Of a stretch of DNA of 64,000 nt, positions 19,632 through 27,511 are shown one piece after another. The position numbers and the translations under genes were made by a program. Origin of the DNA: Cyanobium sp. CH-040 (GTDB lineage: Bacteria > Cyanobacteriota > Cyanobacteriia > PCC-6307 > Cyanobiaceae); NCBI RefSeq assembly GCF_024346135.1, contig NZ_JAGQCJ010000001.1:62001-126000 (forward strand), in the 5' to 3' direction. The notes beneath the pieces were generated by a model. It worked only from the letters and a program-made list of their open reading frames with translations. It was not told where the DNA came from and did no database searches. Position 1 is the stretch's first letter, and every line of letters starts with the position of its first letter.

Positions 19632-19632
19632 C
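19614..19632. promoter_or_regulatory. 19-bp near-perfect palindrome upstream of RHH/PIN module
   Basis: GATGTATG (19614-19621) and CATACATC (19625-19632) are perfect 8-bp arms around TTG. The dyad lies 13 bp upstream of the RHH antitoxin ATG (19645) and also covers the start region of the antitoxin remnant on the opposite strand. It contains an in-frame ATG (19615) that is probably not used. Likely the operator bound by the RHH antitoxin. Confidence 0.6.
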
Positions 19633-19644
19633 ACCTGCCGACCG

Positions 19645-19884
19645 ATGCGCCGCACGCAGATCTATCTGTCTGAAGCTGAGCGGCAGGGGTTGCTGGCACT
19701 GGCTCAGCGCAGCGGCCGCAGCCAGAGCGCCCTGATCCGGGACGCCATCGATGCCTTTCTGGAGCAGCACCAGCCCCAGGGCCGTCTGGCCCGCCTCCGT
19801 GAGGCCCGAGGTCTCTGGGCCCATCGCGACGATCTGCCCGACTGGCGAGAGCTTCGCCAGGAACTGGATCGACTCCGCCCGTGA
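19645..19884 (+). CDS. Ribbon-helix-helix antitoxin (CopG type)
   Basis: A 79-residue antitoxin. MRRTQIYLSEAERQGLLALA is the ribbon strand and first helix, and RSGRSQSALIRDAIDAFL the second helix of an RHH DNA-binding fold. The C-terminal tail (GRLARLREARGLWAHRDDLP) should block the toxin. ATG 19645 is chosen because the in-frame ATG at 19615 sits inside a perfect palindrome. The stop overlaps the toxin GTG (GTGA), indicating coupled translation. Confidence 0.86.
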   Translation: MRRTQIYLSEAERQGLLALAQRSGRSQSALIRDAIDAFLEQHQPQGRLARLREARGLWAHRDDLPDWRELRQELDRLRP

Positions 19885-20267
19885 GCGATGGCCTGCTGGT
19901 GATCGACACCGACGTGCTGATCGACTATCTGCGTGATCAGCCCCAGGCCGTTGCGTTCCTGGAAGGCAGCGAGCGGCAACTGGCGGCGTGTGTGATCACC
20001 ATCGCCGAGCTCTACGCGGGTGTGCGCGACGGTGATGAGCGGCTGCGCCTGGATGCCTTCGTTTCGACGTTTGAGCTCCTGGACGTCGGACCTGCGGCGG
20101 CGGTGCAGGCTGGGCCGTGGCGGCGGCAGTATGGCCGCAGCCATGGCACAGGGCTGGCTGATGCCCTGATTGCCGCCACGGCGGAGGGCGCAGGCGGCTC
20201 GCTGGTGACACTCAACCGGCGCCACTTCCCGATGCTGGCCACCGTTCTGGTTCCCTACGTGAAATGA
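19881..20267 (+). CDS. PIN-domain toxin (VapC family)
   Basis: A 128-residue PIN ribonuclease starting at GTG in a GTGA overlap. Acidic site 1 is LLVIDTDVLIDYLRD, the central Glu is in TIAELYAGVRDGDER, acidic site 3 is in GLADALIAATAEG, and the last strand is LVTLNRRHFPML. The length is normal for VapC. It forms a toxin-antitoxin pair with the RHH gene just upstream. The RNA target is unknown. Confidence 0.9.
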   Translation: MSDGLLVIDTDVLIDYLRDQPQAVAFLEGSERQLAACVITIAELYAGVRDGDERLRLDAFVSTFELLDVGPAAAVQAGPWRRQYGRSHGTGLADALIAATAEGAGGSLVTLNRRHFPMLATVLVPYVK

Positions 20268-20346
20268 CGGAGCGGGGCTGTTGAACAGAGAGCGCTAGGC
20301 GTGACCATGCAAAAATGGCGGCAGTGTCGCCGGATCAGCAGCGTTT

Positions 20347-21498
20347 TTGGCGGTTTTCGGGCGATTGTTTCAGGCGCCAGCGGGGAGCTTCTTCCTGTTC
20401 GGCCCCCGGGGCACGGGGAAGTCCACCTGGCTGCGGCGGCGGCTGGCCGATGCTCTCTGGCTTGATCTGCTGGATCCGGAGCTCCAGCGCCTCTACCAGG
20501 CCCGGCCCGAGCGCCTGAGTGAGCGGATCGCCGCCGAACCCTCAGCCCGCACCGTCGTGATCGACGAGGTACAGAAGGCACCGGCCCTGCTCGATGTGGT
20601 GCACGCCCTGGTGGAGCGACGGCCGGAGCTGCGCTTCGTGCTCACCGGCTCCAGCGCCCGCAAGCTGCGCCGCGGCAGCTGGAACCTGCTGGCCGGTCGG
20701 CTCCTGGAGGCCTCCCTGCATCCGTTCATGGCCGCCGAACTGGGCGAGGAGTTTGACCTGCAGCGGGCCCTTGCTGTGGGGCTGGTGCCGCTGGTGGTGC
20801 AGGCGGCCGATCCAGCCCGCACCCTGGCGGCCTATGCCTCGCTCTACCTGCAGGAGGAGGTGCGGGCCGAGGCGTTGGTGCGTGATGTGGGCGCCTTTGC
20901 GCGCTTCCTGGAGGCCATCAGCTTCTCCCACGGCTCCCCGCTCAACCTGGCGGCCGTGGCGCGTGAGTGTGGCGTGAGCCGCAAGACCGTGGAGGGCTAC
21001 CTCGAGATCCTGGAGGATCTGCTGCTGGCCTTTCGGGTGCCGGCGTTTCAGCGCCGGGCGCAGCGTCAGCTGGTGGCTCATCCCAAGTTTTTTTACTTCG
21101 ACGCCGGCGTGTACCGCTCGCTGCGGCCTGCCGGCCCGCTCGATGCGCCCGCCGAGATCGAGGGCATGGGCCTCGAGGGCCTGGTGGCCCAGCACCTGCG
21201 CGCCTGGATCGCCTACCGCGGCGGCACCGAAACGTTGCACTACTGGCGCACCCGCGCAGGCCGCGAGGTGGATTTCGTGGTGTACGGCCCCGGCACGTTC
21301 GTGGCCCTGGAGGTGAAGCGCAGCCGCAGCGTGCAGCCCCGTGATCTGGCGGGCCTCAAGGCGTTCCGGGAGGATTATCCCGAGAGTGAGACGGCTCTCC
21401 TCCACCTCGGCCCCGAACCGCTGCGCGTCGACGGCATCGACTGTCTGCCGCTGGAGTGCTTTCTGCGGGGGATGACACCGTCTGCCCCGCTGCTGTAG
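20347..21498 (+). CDS. AAA ATPase with DUF4143 C-terminal domain
   Basis: A protein of 383 residues. Walker A is FGPRGTGKSTWL at about residues 18-29, Walker B is TVVIDEVQKAP, and sensor 1 is FVLTGSSARKL. The central winged helix has ARECGVSRKTVEGYLEIL. The C-terminal DUF4143 nuclease-like fold has GREVDFVVYGPGTFVALEVK, a PD-(D/E)XK pattern (D, then E-x-K). The start is TTG 20347: no ATG or GTG occurs in frame between a TGA at 20302 and the conserved region. Families of this kind are common in TA-rich and mobile regions; their function is unknown. Confidence 0.82.
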   Translation: MAVFGRLFQAPAGSFFLFGPRGTGKSTWLRRRLADALWLDLLDPELQRLYQARPERLSERIAAEPSARTVVIDEVQKAPALLDVVHALVERRPELRFVLTGSSARKLRRGSWNLLAGRLLEASLHPFMAAELGEEFDLQRALAVGLVPLVVQAADPARTLAAYASLYLQEEVRAEALVRDVGAFARFLEAISFSHGSPLNLAAVARECGVSRKTVEGYLEILEDLLLAFRVPAFQRRAQRQLVAHPKFFYFDAGVYRSLRPAGPLDAPAEIEGMGLEGLVAQHLRAWIAYRGGTETLHYWRTRAGREVDFVVYGPGTFVALEVKRSRSVQPRDLAGLKAFREDYPESETALLHLGPEPLRVDGIDCLPLECFLRGMTPSAPLL

Positions 21499-21511
21499 GG
21501 CGGGCCAGAAC

Positions 21512-21922
21512 CTACGCCACCCAGTTCTCGATGGCCAGACCGGGGTAGGCGGAGAAGTCTGCGGGGTTGTTGGTCACCAGCGTGACCCCCAGGGCAAGGG
21601 CATGGGCCGCGATCAGCTTGTCCAGCGCATCCCGCCGCCGTTCACGGGTCGCCCAGCGCACTAGGCCATAGGCGCGGGCGGACGCTGCGTCGAAGGCAGC
21701 CACCGGAACCTCCTGCAGGAAACGGTCCAGGGCCTGTCGATTGCGTTGCTCGTCGGGACCGGAGGCCACCACGCCGAACTCCAGCTCCGCGGCGGTGATG
21801 GCTGAGATCAGCACCTCCCCCACGCGGCACCGTGCGAAGCGCTCGGCCACCTCAGGGGGCTGATGCTTCATCAGGTAGATGCAGATGTTGGTGTCGAGCA
21901 GGTAACGAGGCTCTGGGCTCAC
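21512..21922 (-). CDS. vapC: PIN-domain toxin VapC
   Basis: A 136-residue VapC of the tRNA-fMet-cleaving-like subgroup: PRYLLDTNICIYLMKHQPPE, then SAITAAELEFGV, then DKLIAAHALALGVTLVTNNP and FSAYPGLAIENW at the end. All four acidic positions are present. It starts with GTG overlapping the vapB stop (GTGA) and runs leftward, converging on the ATPase gene, whose stop lies 13 bp away. The target preference is inferred from the close match to the enterobacterial VapC pattern. Confidence 0.93.
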   Translation of the reverse strand: MSPEPRYLLDTNICIYLMKHQPPEVAERFARCRVGEVLISAITAAELEFGVVASGPDEQRNRQALDRFLQEVPVAAFDAASARAYGLVRWATRERRRDALDKLIAAHALALGVTLVTNNPADFSAYPGLAIENWVA

Positions 21923-22170
21923 AGGGAGGGCCGCTCCTTCTGGTCTTGCTCCCGGCCGCCCGCCAGGAAGGTGGGCGAGAAGCTGGCCAGAGCGGCCAGC
22001 GCCCCAGTGATCGGCCGGGCGGCTGGACGGATGCGGATCTCATCGCCAATGCGCTCGATCTCGAGTTCGAGGTTGTTGTGCTCATAGGCGAGCTCCGCAG
22101 GAATGCGCACGGCCTGGGAGTGGCCGTTGCGGAACAGACGCGTCTTGGCCACGACAAGCTGGATGTACAT
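21919..22170 (-). CDS. vapB: VapB antitoxin (AbrB/SpoVT-type)
   Basis: An 83-residue antitoxin. AKTRLFRNGHSQAVRIPAEL is the hallmark swapped-hairpin DNA-binding motif of VapB, and the C-terminal part (TGALAALASFSPTFLAGG) should engage VapC. The start is ATG 22170, which lies within the palindromic octamer ATGTACAT (22163-22170); an internal GTG just before AKTRLF is possible. VapC follows with a GTGA overlap. Confidence 0.9.
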   Translation of the reverse strand: MYIQLVVAKTRLFRNGHSQAVRIPAELAYEHNNLELEIERIGDEIRIRPAARPITGALAALASFSPTFLAGGREQDQKERPSL

Positions 22171-22279
22171 GGATATACTAGGGCCTGGCGCTGGCCGTTG
22201 ACGGCGGCCATGTTGCGGATCTTTGCGGGCGGCACGTGTCCGGTGGCAACGCTGATGCGGTCGTCGCCGAGGTGTGTGA

Positions 22280-22879
22280 ATGCCAGGCTGTTTTTCCCAG
22301 TGGCGGGTCCGTCGAGGCCGCTGCCATCACCCGCCCACAGAGGCGGGATTGTTGTTGCCGCTGGCGATGAATGTGGCGCTGCTGCTGATGCTCAGCAGCC
22401 TGCTGCTCCTCACCCTGGCGCTGCAAAGCCGCTTGCAGGCGGCGGTGCAGCGCCAGCGCCGTCTGGCGGAAGACCAGCTGATGAACGTCGCCCAGCTGTG
22501 GGCCGGTCGTGTGCAGCGCGGCTGCCCGCAGGCGCTGGCGCTGGCCGCCGGCGACTGGCACCGGCAACCCTGGAGCGGCCAGGCGGGCTGCGCCGCCCTG
22601 GAGGCCGGTGAGGGCTACCGGCTGGTGAGTTATGTGCCGGGCCCTGTGGCTGGAGAGGCCGGCGGCCCCGATCAGGGCACCGGCGATCTGGTGCTGGAAC
22701 TCACCGGCACCGGCACCGGCACCGGCACCGACACCGCGCCGCGGGGTGCCTTCGCGCTGCACTGGCGGCGGGAGCTGCCTGGCGACGACACCCCCGCCGG
22801 CCCGCCGCAGCTGGTGGGCATCGAGGAGCGGGGCCTGCGCGCCTCGGCCGGCGAGGCGGGCGGGGAGGTGACGCCATGA
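22280..22879 (+). CDS. PilX-like protein, first gene of second pseudopilin cluster
   Basis: A 199-residue protein. After a polar basic leader, EAGLLLPLAMNVALLLMLSS is a membrane helix like that of PilX N-terminal proteins, followed by a helical stem (QSRLQAAVQRQRRLAEDQLM) and a small domain. An in-frame hexanucleotide repeat encodes a (Thr-Gly) run near residues 142-152. The start is ATG 22280; ATG 22367, within the helix, is too late. High GC, unlike the analogous gene at 10835, which is also far longer. The stop overlaps the next gene (ATGA). Confidence 0.66.
   Translation: MPGCFSQWRVRRGRCHHPPTEAGLLLPLAMNVALLLMLSSLLLLTLALQSRLQAAVQRQRRLAEDQLMNVAQLWAGRVQRGCPQALALAAGDWHRQPWSGQAGCAALEAGEGYRLVSYVPGPVAGEAGGPDQGTGDLVLELTGTGTGTGTDTAPRGAFALHWRRELPGDDTPAGPPQLVGIEERGLRASAGEAGGEVTP
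22702..22735 (+). repeat. GGCACC hexanucleotide repeat in a coding region
   Basis: Five consecutive near-perfect CACCGG-phase hexamers in the PilX-like gene, encoding alternating Thr and Gly. Because the unit is 6 bp, changes in copy number would alter length without shifting frame. Confidence 0.7.
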
Positions 22880-23295
22880 ACCTGGTGGAAGTGCTGGTGG
22901 CCGGCAGCCTGGTGCTGGGTTCGGCCACCGGATCGCTGGGGATCTGGGCGCGCAGCGCCCACTCCAGCCTCGACGCTGACCAGCTGCTGCGCCAGCAGCG
23001 CGAAGCCGACGCCGCCCTGCTGGCGGTGCAGGCGCGGCTGCAGGCCCTGGCGGCCCGGCAACCTGCCGCCGGCGGCCCCGCGCCGGCCACCTGTCCGCAA
23101 CCCGCTGAGCTGCTGCCCGCGCCGTCGCCCCGCGACGCCGCCGCTGCCGGCGCCGATCCAGAGCTCGCCCTCGTGGCCGATGGCTCCGGCCGGATCGTCA
23201 CGGCCACGGTGCAGGCCGGGGAGGGACAGCCGCGCACACGCCGCTTCGATCTGGCGGTGTATGGGCTCTGCGCCCCCGCGGGAGGGACGTCATGA
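22876..23295 (+). CDS. PilV-like pseudopilin lacking a leader peptide
   Basis: A 139-residue protein beginning directly with MNLVEVLVAGSLVLGSATGS. This aligns with the mature pilin helix (FTLVEVLVAG-type) and keeps the Glu, but the basic prepilin leader and the Gly/Phe cleavage site are absent. The start is fixed by an ATGA overlap with the preceding gene. The stem and a short Cys-containing domain follow (PATCPQPAELLPAP). It either does not need prepilin peptidase or the upstream leader has been lost. High GC. Confidence 0.68.
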   Translation: MNLVEVLVAGSLVLGSATGSLGIWARSAHSSLDADQLLRQQREADAALLAVQARLQALAARQPAAGGPAPATCPQPAELLPAPSPRDAAAAGADPELALVADGSGRIVTATVQAGEGQPRTRRFDLAVYGLCAPAGGTS

Positions 23296-23780
23296 AGCGG
23301 GCCATGGGGCGCCGCAGCTGTGCTCAGGGGTACACCCTGCCGGAGCTGCTGGTGGCGGTGCTGGTGCTGGGACTGCTGCTGGCGGTGGGGTTGTACACGG
23401 GCCAGGGGTTCGTGGCCCGCCAGCGGGTGGAGGTGGCGGCGCGGGAGCTGGCGATGGCGATCGAGCGCGAGCGCGATCTGGCCCTGCGCCAGGGCCGGCC
23501 GCGCAGCCTGTCGGTGGACGGGCCGGGCGGACTGCTGGACGCGGCCCAGGTGGCGGGCGGCCGGGTGGAGCTGCGCCACAACCTGCCGCGGCAGCTGCGC
23601 TTCAGCGCCAACGGGCTGCTTCTCGACGGCGGCACGGTGGTGGTGGCCACCGCCGGCACGGACCTGCGCCGCTGCCTGGTGATGGCCTTGCCAGTGGGGG
23701 TGCTGCGTCTGGGTCGCGAGCAGGCTGCGGCCGGCGGCGGCGTCAGCGCCGCCAGCTGCGTGCGCGATGAGGCGGCGTGA
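23292..23780 (+). CDS. GspH/FimT-type pseudopilin
   Basis: A 162-residue prepilin-like protein. The leader MKRAMGRRSCAQG precedes YTLPELLVAVLVLGLLLAVG (Tyr at +1, Glu at +5). VARQRVEVAARELAMAIERE and RDLALRQGRPRSLSV are the GspH-like stem and first strand. The protein ends with a Cys-containing tail (SAASCVRDEAA). It starts by ATGA overlap with the previous gene. It corresponds in position and type to the gene at 13497 but keeps chromosomal high GC. Confidence 0.8.
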   Translation: MKRAMGRRSCAQGYTLPELLVAVLVLGLLLAVGLYTGQGFVARQRVEVAARELAMAIERERDLALRQGRPRSLSVDGPGGLLDAAQVAGGRVELRHNLPRQLRFSANGLLLDGGTVVVATAGTDLRRCLVMALPVGVLRLGREQAAAGGGVSAASCVRDEAA

Positions 23781-24406
23781 TGGCGCACTCTCTCGCGTTC
23801 GCTGGCCGGGATCGCCGCCCGGGCGGCTTCACCCTGGTGGAGCTGCTGGTGACGCTGCTGCTCGGTGGCCTGGTGAGCGCCGCGCTGCTGCAGCTGCTGG
23901 TGGGCGACCTGCGCCACGTGGGCCGGCTGGGCCGCTGGCTGCGGGAGCGGCAGGCGGGCGAGCGGGCCCTGGAGCTGATGCGCGGCGAGCTGCAGCGGGC
24001 CGAGGCGGTGACGCTTCAGGCCGCCGTGGTGCCGCTGCCGGTCGGCTGCAGCCTGGCGGGTCGCGATTTCGTGCTGCAGCTCCAGGGCCGCAACCGCAGC
24101 GGCCAGAGCGTGGCGGTGCTCTACAGCCGCGGCGCGGCGCCCTCCGCGATCTGGCGCGGGGACGTGCTGATGCGTTGCGGCCCCGCCTACGGGCTCGACG
24201 GCGAGTGGAGCGACGGCACGGCCGTGTCGCGGGTGCTGATCGATGCCCTGCCGCCCCGGGATGGCTTCCGGGTGGTGGGCACGGCGCCGGGGGTGCTGAG
24301 CCTGGAACTCACGCGCCAGCTGGCCGATGGCCAGACGATCCGCCAGGAGCAGGTGGCGCCGGCCCTGCCGGAGCCGCTGGAGCCCACGCCCAGCGAGCAG
24401 CCGTAG
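23780..24406 (+). CDS. PilW-like pseudopilin
   Basis: A 208-residue prepilin-like protein starting at ATG 23780 (TGATG overlap; GTG 23777 is an alternative). The leader MAHSLAFAGRDRRPGG precedes FTLVELLVTLLLGGLVSAAL; the stem is RLGRWLRERQAGERALELMR. The C-terminal region (SLELTRQLADGQTIRQEQ) resembles PilW. It is last of the GC-rich cluster, whose order PilX-PilV-FimT-PilW repeats that of the cluster at 10.8-14.8 kb. Confidence 0.78.
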   Translation: MAHSLAFAGRDRRPGGFTLVELLVTLLLGGLVSAALLQLLVGDLRHVGRLGRWLRERQAGERALELMRGELQRAEAVTLQAAVVPLPVGCSLAGRDFVLQLQGRNRSGQSVAVLYSRGAAPSAIWRGDVLMRCGPAYGLDGEWSDGTAVSRVLIDALPPRDGFRVVGTAPGVLSLELTRQLADGQTIRQEQVAPALPEPLEPTPSEQP

Positions 24407-24410
24407 AGTT

Positions 24411-24431
24411 GGACTAACGCCTTGTAAGTCC
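24411..24431 (+). promoter_or_regulatory. Imperfect dyad upstream of PrlF/YhaV-like module
   Basis: GGACT (24411-24415) and AGTCC (24427-24431) flank AACGCCTTGTA. The site lies 20 bp before the antitoxin ATG. The core ACGCCTTGTAAG closely resembles ACGCTTGTAAG in front of the AbrB-type antitoxin at 30412. Possible antitoxin operator. Confidence 0.4.
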
Positions 24432-24450
24432 GCCTTTTCGGCCTGGTTCC

Positions 24451-24777
24451 ATGCCCACGTCTCCCTACCGCGTCACGCCGGCCCGGATCGGCAACTCCTC
24501 CGGGCTGCGCCTGCCGGCGGCCTTCTACCGCGATCACCCCCAGTTCGCGGGAGCCTCAGGGCAGGTGGAAGTGCTCAGCGACACCACGCTTCTGCTTCGG
24601 CTTGAACCCTCCCAGGACCAGCAGGACAACGAGGAGGAAAGTCTGATGCTGCGGCTGTTTCTCGACTTTCTCAGCCGTGAAGCGCTCGCTGCCGAATCTG
24701 GGCCCGTCTTCTACACCGAAGCCATGGCCACTGAAGACGAGGAACTGCTCGCCGGCGTTCACACCGAGACGGAATGA
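24451..24777 (+). CDS. AbrB/PrlF-like antitoxin
   Basis: A 108-residue protein. The N-terminal swapped-hairpin region reads PTSPYRVTPARIGNSSGLRL, then EVLSDTTLLLRLEPSQDQQD. The C-terminal half is acidic and helical (LMLRLFLDFLSREALAAESG; FYTEAMATEDEELLAG). PrlF (SohA) is the antitoxin of the YhaV toxin, and the next gene, coupled by ATGA, is YhaV-like, which supports this role. A dyad lies 20 bp upstream. Confidence 0.8.
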   Translation: MPTSPYRVTPARIGNSSGLRLPAAFYRDHPQFAGASGQVEVLSDTTLLLRLEPSQDQQDNEEESLMLRLFLDFLSREALAAESGPVFYTEAMATEDEELLAGVHTETE

Positions 24778-25229
24778 GCCGGAACCTGGTGCGCCATGGC
24801 TGGGACATCGCCTTCCACCCTCAGCTGTTCGCGCGTCAGTACACCGAGCTCAAGGTTGACGCGATCCGCCTCAAGCGTCAGCTCGATCCCCACAGCTTCA
24901 GGCAACACCCCAAGGTGAACTTGCTGGCAGCGGTGATGGAAGGGATAACGGAGCACATCGCCGCCGATCCTTATTCCAGCCGCTTTGCTCTGCGTGGTCC
25001 GTTGCGGCGTTACGGGCGCCTGAAGGGCTTGGGCCTTCCCGATTGCTACCGCCTGTTTTTCAGGCCGTTCGAGCGGGAGGAGCGGCGCGTGCTCCTCATC
25101 CTCTGGCTCGGCTTCCCACGCAAGGAAGGCGACCGCAGCGACTGCTACGCGGCATTCACACGCATGGTGAGCCGCGGCGACCTGCCCGACACCTGGGAGA
25201 GCCTGCAGGCTGAGCTCGACCGGGCCTGA
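24774..25229 (+). CDS. YhaV-family ribonuclease toxin
   Basis: A 151-residue protein. The N-terminus NLVRHGWDIAFHPQLFARQY and the core LKGLGLPDCYRLFFRPFERE, LLILWLGFPRKEGDRSDCYA and FTRMVSRGDLPDTWESLQAE match the YhaV toxin family (RelE-superfamily ribonuclease; YhaV of E. coli cuts mRNA in a translation-dependent way). It starts by ATGA overlap with the PrlF-like antitoxin. Length is normal. Activity is inferred from the family. Confidence 0.85.
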   Translation: MSRNLVRHGWDIAFHPQLFARQYTELKVDAIRLKRQLDPHSFRQHPKVNLLAAVMEGITEHIAADPYSSRFALRGPLRRYGRLKGLGLPDCYRLFFRPFEREERRVLLILWLGFPRKEGDRSDCYAAFTRMVSRGDLPDTWESLQAELDRA

Positions 25230-25237
25230 GCATCGGT

Positions 25238-25286
25238 GTGGTGGGGGGTTGAGCTCCTGCAGCCAGGCTGATCAGCCCCCCACCAC
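25238..25286. terminator. Large GC-rich hairpin between convergent genes
   Basis: GTGGTGGGGGG (25238-25248) pairs perfectly with CCCCCCACCAC (25276-25286), and TTGA/TCAG extends the stem by three further pairs with one wobble; the loop is about 19 nt. It lies between the YhaV-like gene and the end of the leftward methyltransferase, overlapping the latter's stop. No clear T-run follows. Probably a bidirectional transcription barrier. Confidence 0.5.
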
Positions 25287-26852
25287 CCCCAGGCTCTGCA
25301 GCCAGGCCAGGCCCTGCTTCTCGAGCTGGGTGGCCTGCTGCCGGAGGGCCTTGAGCTGGGCCGACTCCTGGGTGAGCGGTTCGCCCTTCCTGCCGGGGAT
25401 CACGGCGCCGGCGCCGAGCAGGGCGCCGCGCACCAGGGTGGCGAGCAGGTCGCCGCTCAGGCCGGCGGCCAGGCCCTGGGCCAGCAGCTGCTCGCTGAGG
25501 CTGATCCACACGCCGTTGCCGATGCGTGGTGAGCCCACCCAGGTGTAGGGGGCGCCGGCTTCGCGCAGTTCGCCGATGCGCTGGTTGGCGGCCTGCACGC
25601 CGGCCAGGGCCGCCTCGCCGGCCTCGCCGCGGTCGAGGCCGATGCGGTTCCAGGTGAGCAGGAAGGCCGCCAGCTGGGCCAGTTCCGCCGGCTCGATGCC
25701 GGCGGCCACCGCCCAGGCGCCCAGCTCCAGGGGGCCGTCGGCTTCGGCCAGGGCTGCTTCGGCGCGGCGGTACACGTCCGTGTCGCCGCGCACGGTGCCG
25801 TAGCTGGTGCTGAATTCGTAGCTCTCCAGCGGCCGGGGCAGCTGCAGGCGGAAGCGCAGGGCGCCGAGCCGGCCCAGCCGCTCGGCGGGGGTGAGCCGCT
25901 GGCTGCCGCGGCAGAACACGTCGCGCCGGAACGACTGGTTCACGGCGATGTCGATCAGGGTGGCGCGCACGGTGGGGTTGGGTTCGCCCTCCAGCAGTTG
26001 GCGCAGCTCGGCCGGCAGCAGGCCCGGGAACAGTTCGGTGAGGGTGGCGGTGGTGAGCGGGCTGAGCTTGTGGGCGGCGCAGCGCTCGTGCATCTCGGCC
26101 ACATAGAGCGGCTGCCAGCCGTCGTTGGCGTATTCCTGGCTCACGTAGCGCGGGTCTTCCCGCTCGTGCTGCGCCAGCAGGCCGGCCATGCCGGGAAAGG
26201 AGCGCCCGAAGGGCGTGTTCGGCGCGTTGGGATCACCGAGCAGGGCGCGCTGGGTGGCGATCGCCCAGCGGATCGGCGCCTGGGGATCGGCCGGATCGCA
26301 GCGCTGGCGCTGCAGGCGGATCAGCTGATGCAGGGCGCTGCGGCTCAGCCAGCCGGGGTGGGTGTTGTAGGAGCAGTAGAAGAGCCCATCGGGCCCCAGT
26401 GAGGCGGACGCCACCGCCAGCAGGGCCTGCTGCACCAGCTCCACCACCCAGGTGGCCACGCCGTGGCTCACCACATAGGCGAAGGGCTCACTGCCCAGGA
26501 GCTCGCGGCGGGCGGCGGGATCGCGCTGCAGCTCGAGCAGGTCGGCCTCGTGCAGCTGCAGGTTTGCGAGGCCGAGCCGCTGGGCCAGGCCGCGGCCGTG
26601 GGCGATGTGCTGGGGATGGAAGTCCACCCCGATGAACTCCCCTTCCGGATAGAGCGCCGCCATCAGGGCGATGTGGAAGCCCATGCCGCAGCCCAGATCG
26701 AGGTAGCGGAAGGGTTCGCCCTCCCGCTGCCGCGGCGGCGCGGCGCCCTGCATCAGCGCCGCGAAATCCAGCCAGCTGGGGGCGGTTTCGCGGAAGAACC
26801 CGGCGGTGTACACGTCCTGCGTGAAGTAGCCGTGGCTCCAGGTGGGGGTCAT
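25272..26852 (-). CDS. Class I SAM methyltransferase with regulatory domain
   Basis: A 526-residue protein. The N-terminal Rossmann methyltransferase has motif I YLDLGCGMGFHIALMAAL, then GEFIGVDFHPQHIAHG and a VVSHGVATWVV strand. The middle region (about residues 210-330: NDGWQPLYVAEMHERCAAHK, SQRLTPAERLGRLGALRF) fits the methyltransferase regulatory-domain family often fused to such enzymes. The C-terminal region is a winged-helix-like domain. The substrate is unknown. It is followed upstream on the same strand by an oxygenase-like gene 15 bp away, so the two may form one operon. Confidence 0.75.
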   Translation of the reverse strand: MTPTWSHGYFTQDVYTAGFFRETAPSWLDFAALMQGAAPPRQREGEPFRYLDLGCGMGFHIALMAALYPEGEFIGVDFHPQHIAHGRGLAQRLGLANLQLHEADLLELQRDPAARRELLGSEPFAYVVSHGVATWVVELVQQALLAVASASLGPDGLFYCSYNTHPGWLSRSALHQLIRLQRQRCDPADPQAPIRWAIATQRALLGDPNAPNTPFGRSFPGMAGLLAQHEREDPRYVSQEYANDGWQPLYVAEMHERCAAHKLSPLTTATLTELFPGLLPAELRQLLEGEPNPTVRATLIDIAVNQSFRRDVFCRGSQRLTPAERLGRLGALRFRLQLPRPLESYEFSTSYGTVRGDTDVYRRAEAALAEADGPLELGAWAVAAGIEPAELAQLAAFLLTWNRIGLDRGEAGEAALAGVQAANQRIGELREAGAPYTWVGSPRIGNGVWISLSEQLLAQGLAAGLSGDLLATLVRGALLGAGAVIPGRKGEPLTQESAQLKALRQQATQLEKQGLAWLQSLGVVGG

Positions 26853-26867
26853 GGGGTGGGTGGCGCG

Positions 26868-27476
26868 TCAGTCGTCGATGTCATGGCAGAGGAAGGAGCC
26901 GTCGGGACGCCACACCAGATTGCCCTGATTGGCGCCGGTGCGGGCGATCGCGCTCCAGTAGCGCATCCGATCGGTGCCGAAGGTGAAGGAGAGCAGCACC
27001 AGCGGCGGATCGGAGCTGCCGGGTGCGGTGGAATGCACGAACTTGTCGCCGAACAGGATCGCCTTGCCCGTCCGGTAGGCATAGCGGCCGATGCTGCCAT
27101 CGGTTTTCTTGTAGATCAGGGCTGCGGGCTTGTCGCCCATCTGCAGGGGTGTGATCAGGGTGAAGGCCTGGTGCTGGGTGTCGAACCAGTCCTCGTGGAA
27201 GTTGGGGGCGATGTAGTGGCTGCGGCGCACCAGGAACCCGGAATAGAGGCGGGGTGCGTGCTTGAGGTCGAGCAGCGGCCGCACCGCCCGCGCCGGATCC
27301 AGGGCGTCGAACACCTGCCTGTAGACGCGGAACATCGCCAGGCTGTTGGGCGAGATCCACTCGATGTCGCTGTTCCAGGACGGACACTGAACGTTGAACT
27401 CCGGGTCGTGCCGATAGCGGTCGAGGTGGGGCCGCAGGGGCTCCATCAGCGTCGGATCCACGTCGACCTCCAGCAC
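26868..27476 (-). CDS. Putative 2-oxoglutarate/Fe(II)-dependent oxygenase-like protein
   Basis: A 202-residue protein. NFHEDWFDTQHQAFTLITPL (His94, Asp96) and KAILFGDKFVHSTAPGSSDP (His148) give the HxD...H iron triad expected of a double-stranded beta-helix oxygenase, and LLSFTFGTDRMRYWSAIA follows. The family is assigned from this pattern only. The GTG start at 27476 is preceded within five codons by a TGA in a frame that still looks coding (ELDALN), so the gene may be 5'-truncated. It lies just upstream of the methyltransferase and next to a decayed HTTM gene. Confidence 0.5.
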   Translation of the reverse strand: MLEVDVDPTLMEPLRPHLDRYRHDPEFNVQCPSWNSDIEWISPNSLAMFRVYRQVFDALDPARAVRPLLDLKHAPRLYSGFLVRRSHYIAPNFHEDWFDTQHQAFTLITPLQMGDKPAALIYKKTDGSIGRYAYRTGKAILFGDKFVHSTAPGSSDPPLVLLSFTFGTDRMRYWSAIARTGANQGNLVWRPDGSFLCHDIDD

Positions 27477-27511
27477 ATTCAGCGCATCCAGCTCTCAGTT
27501 TTGGAGAGGGA

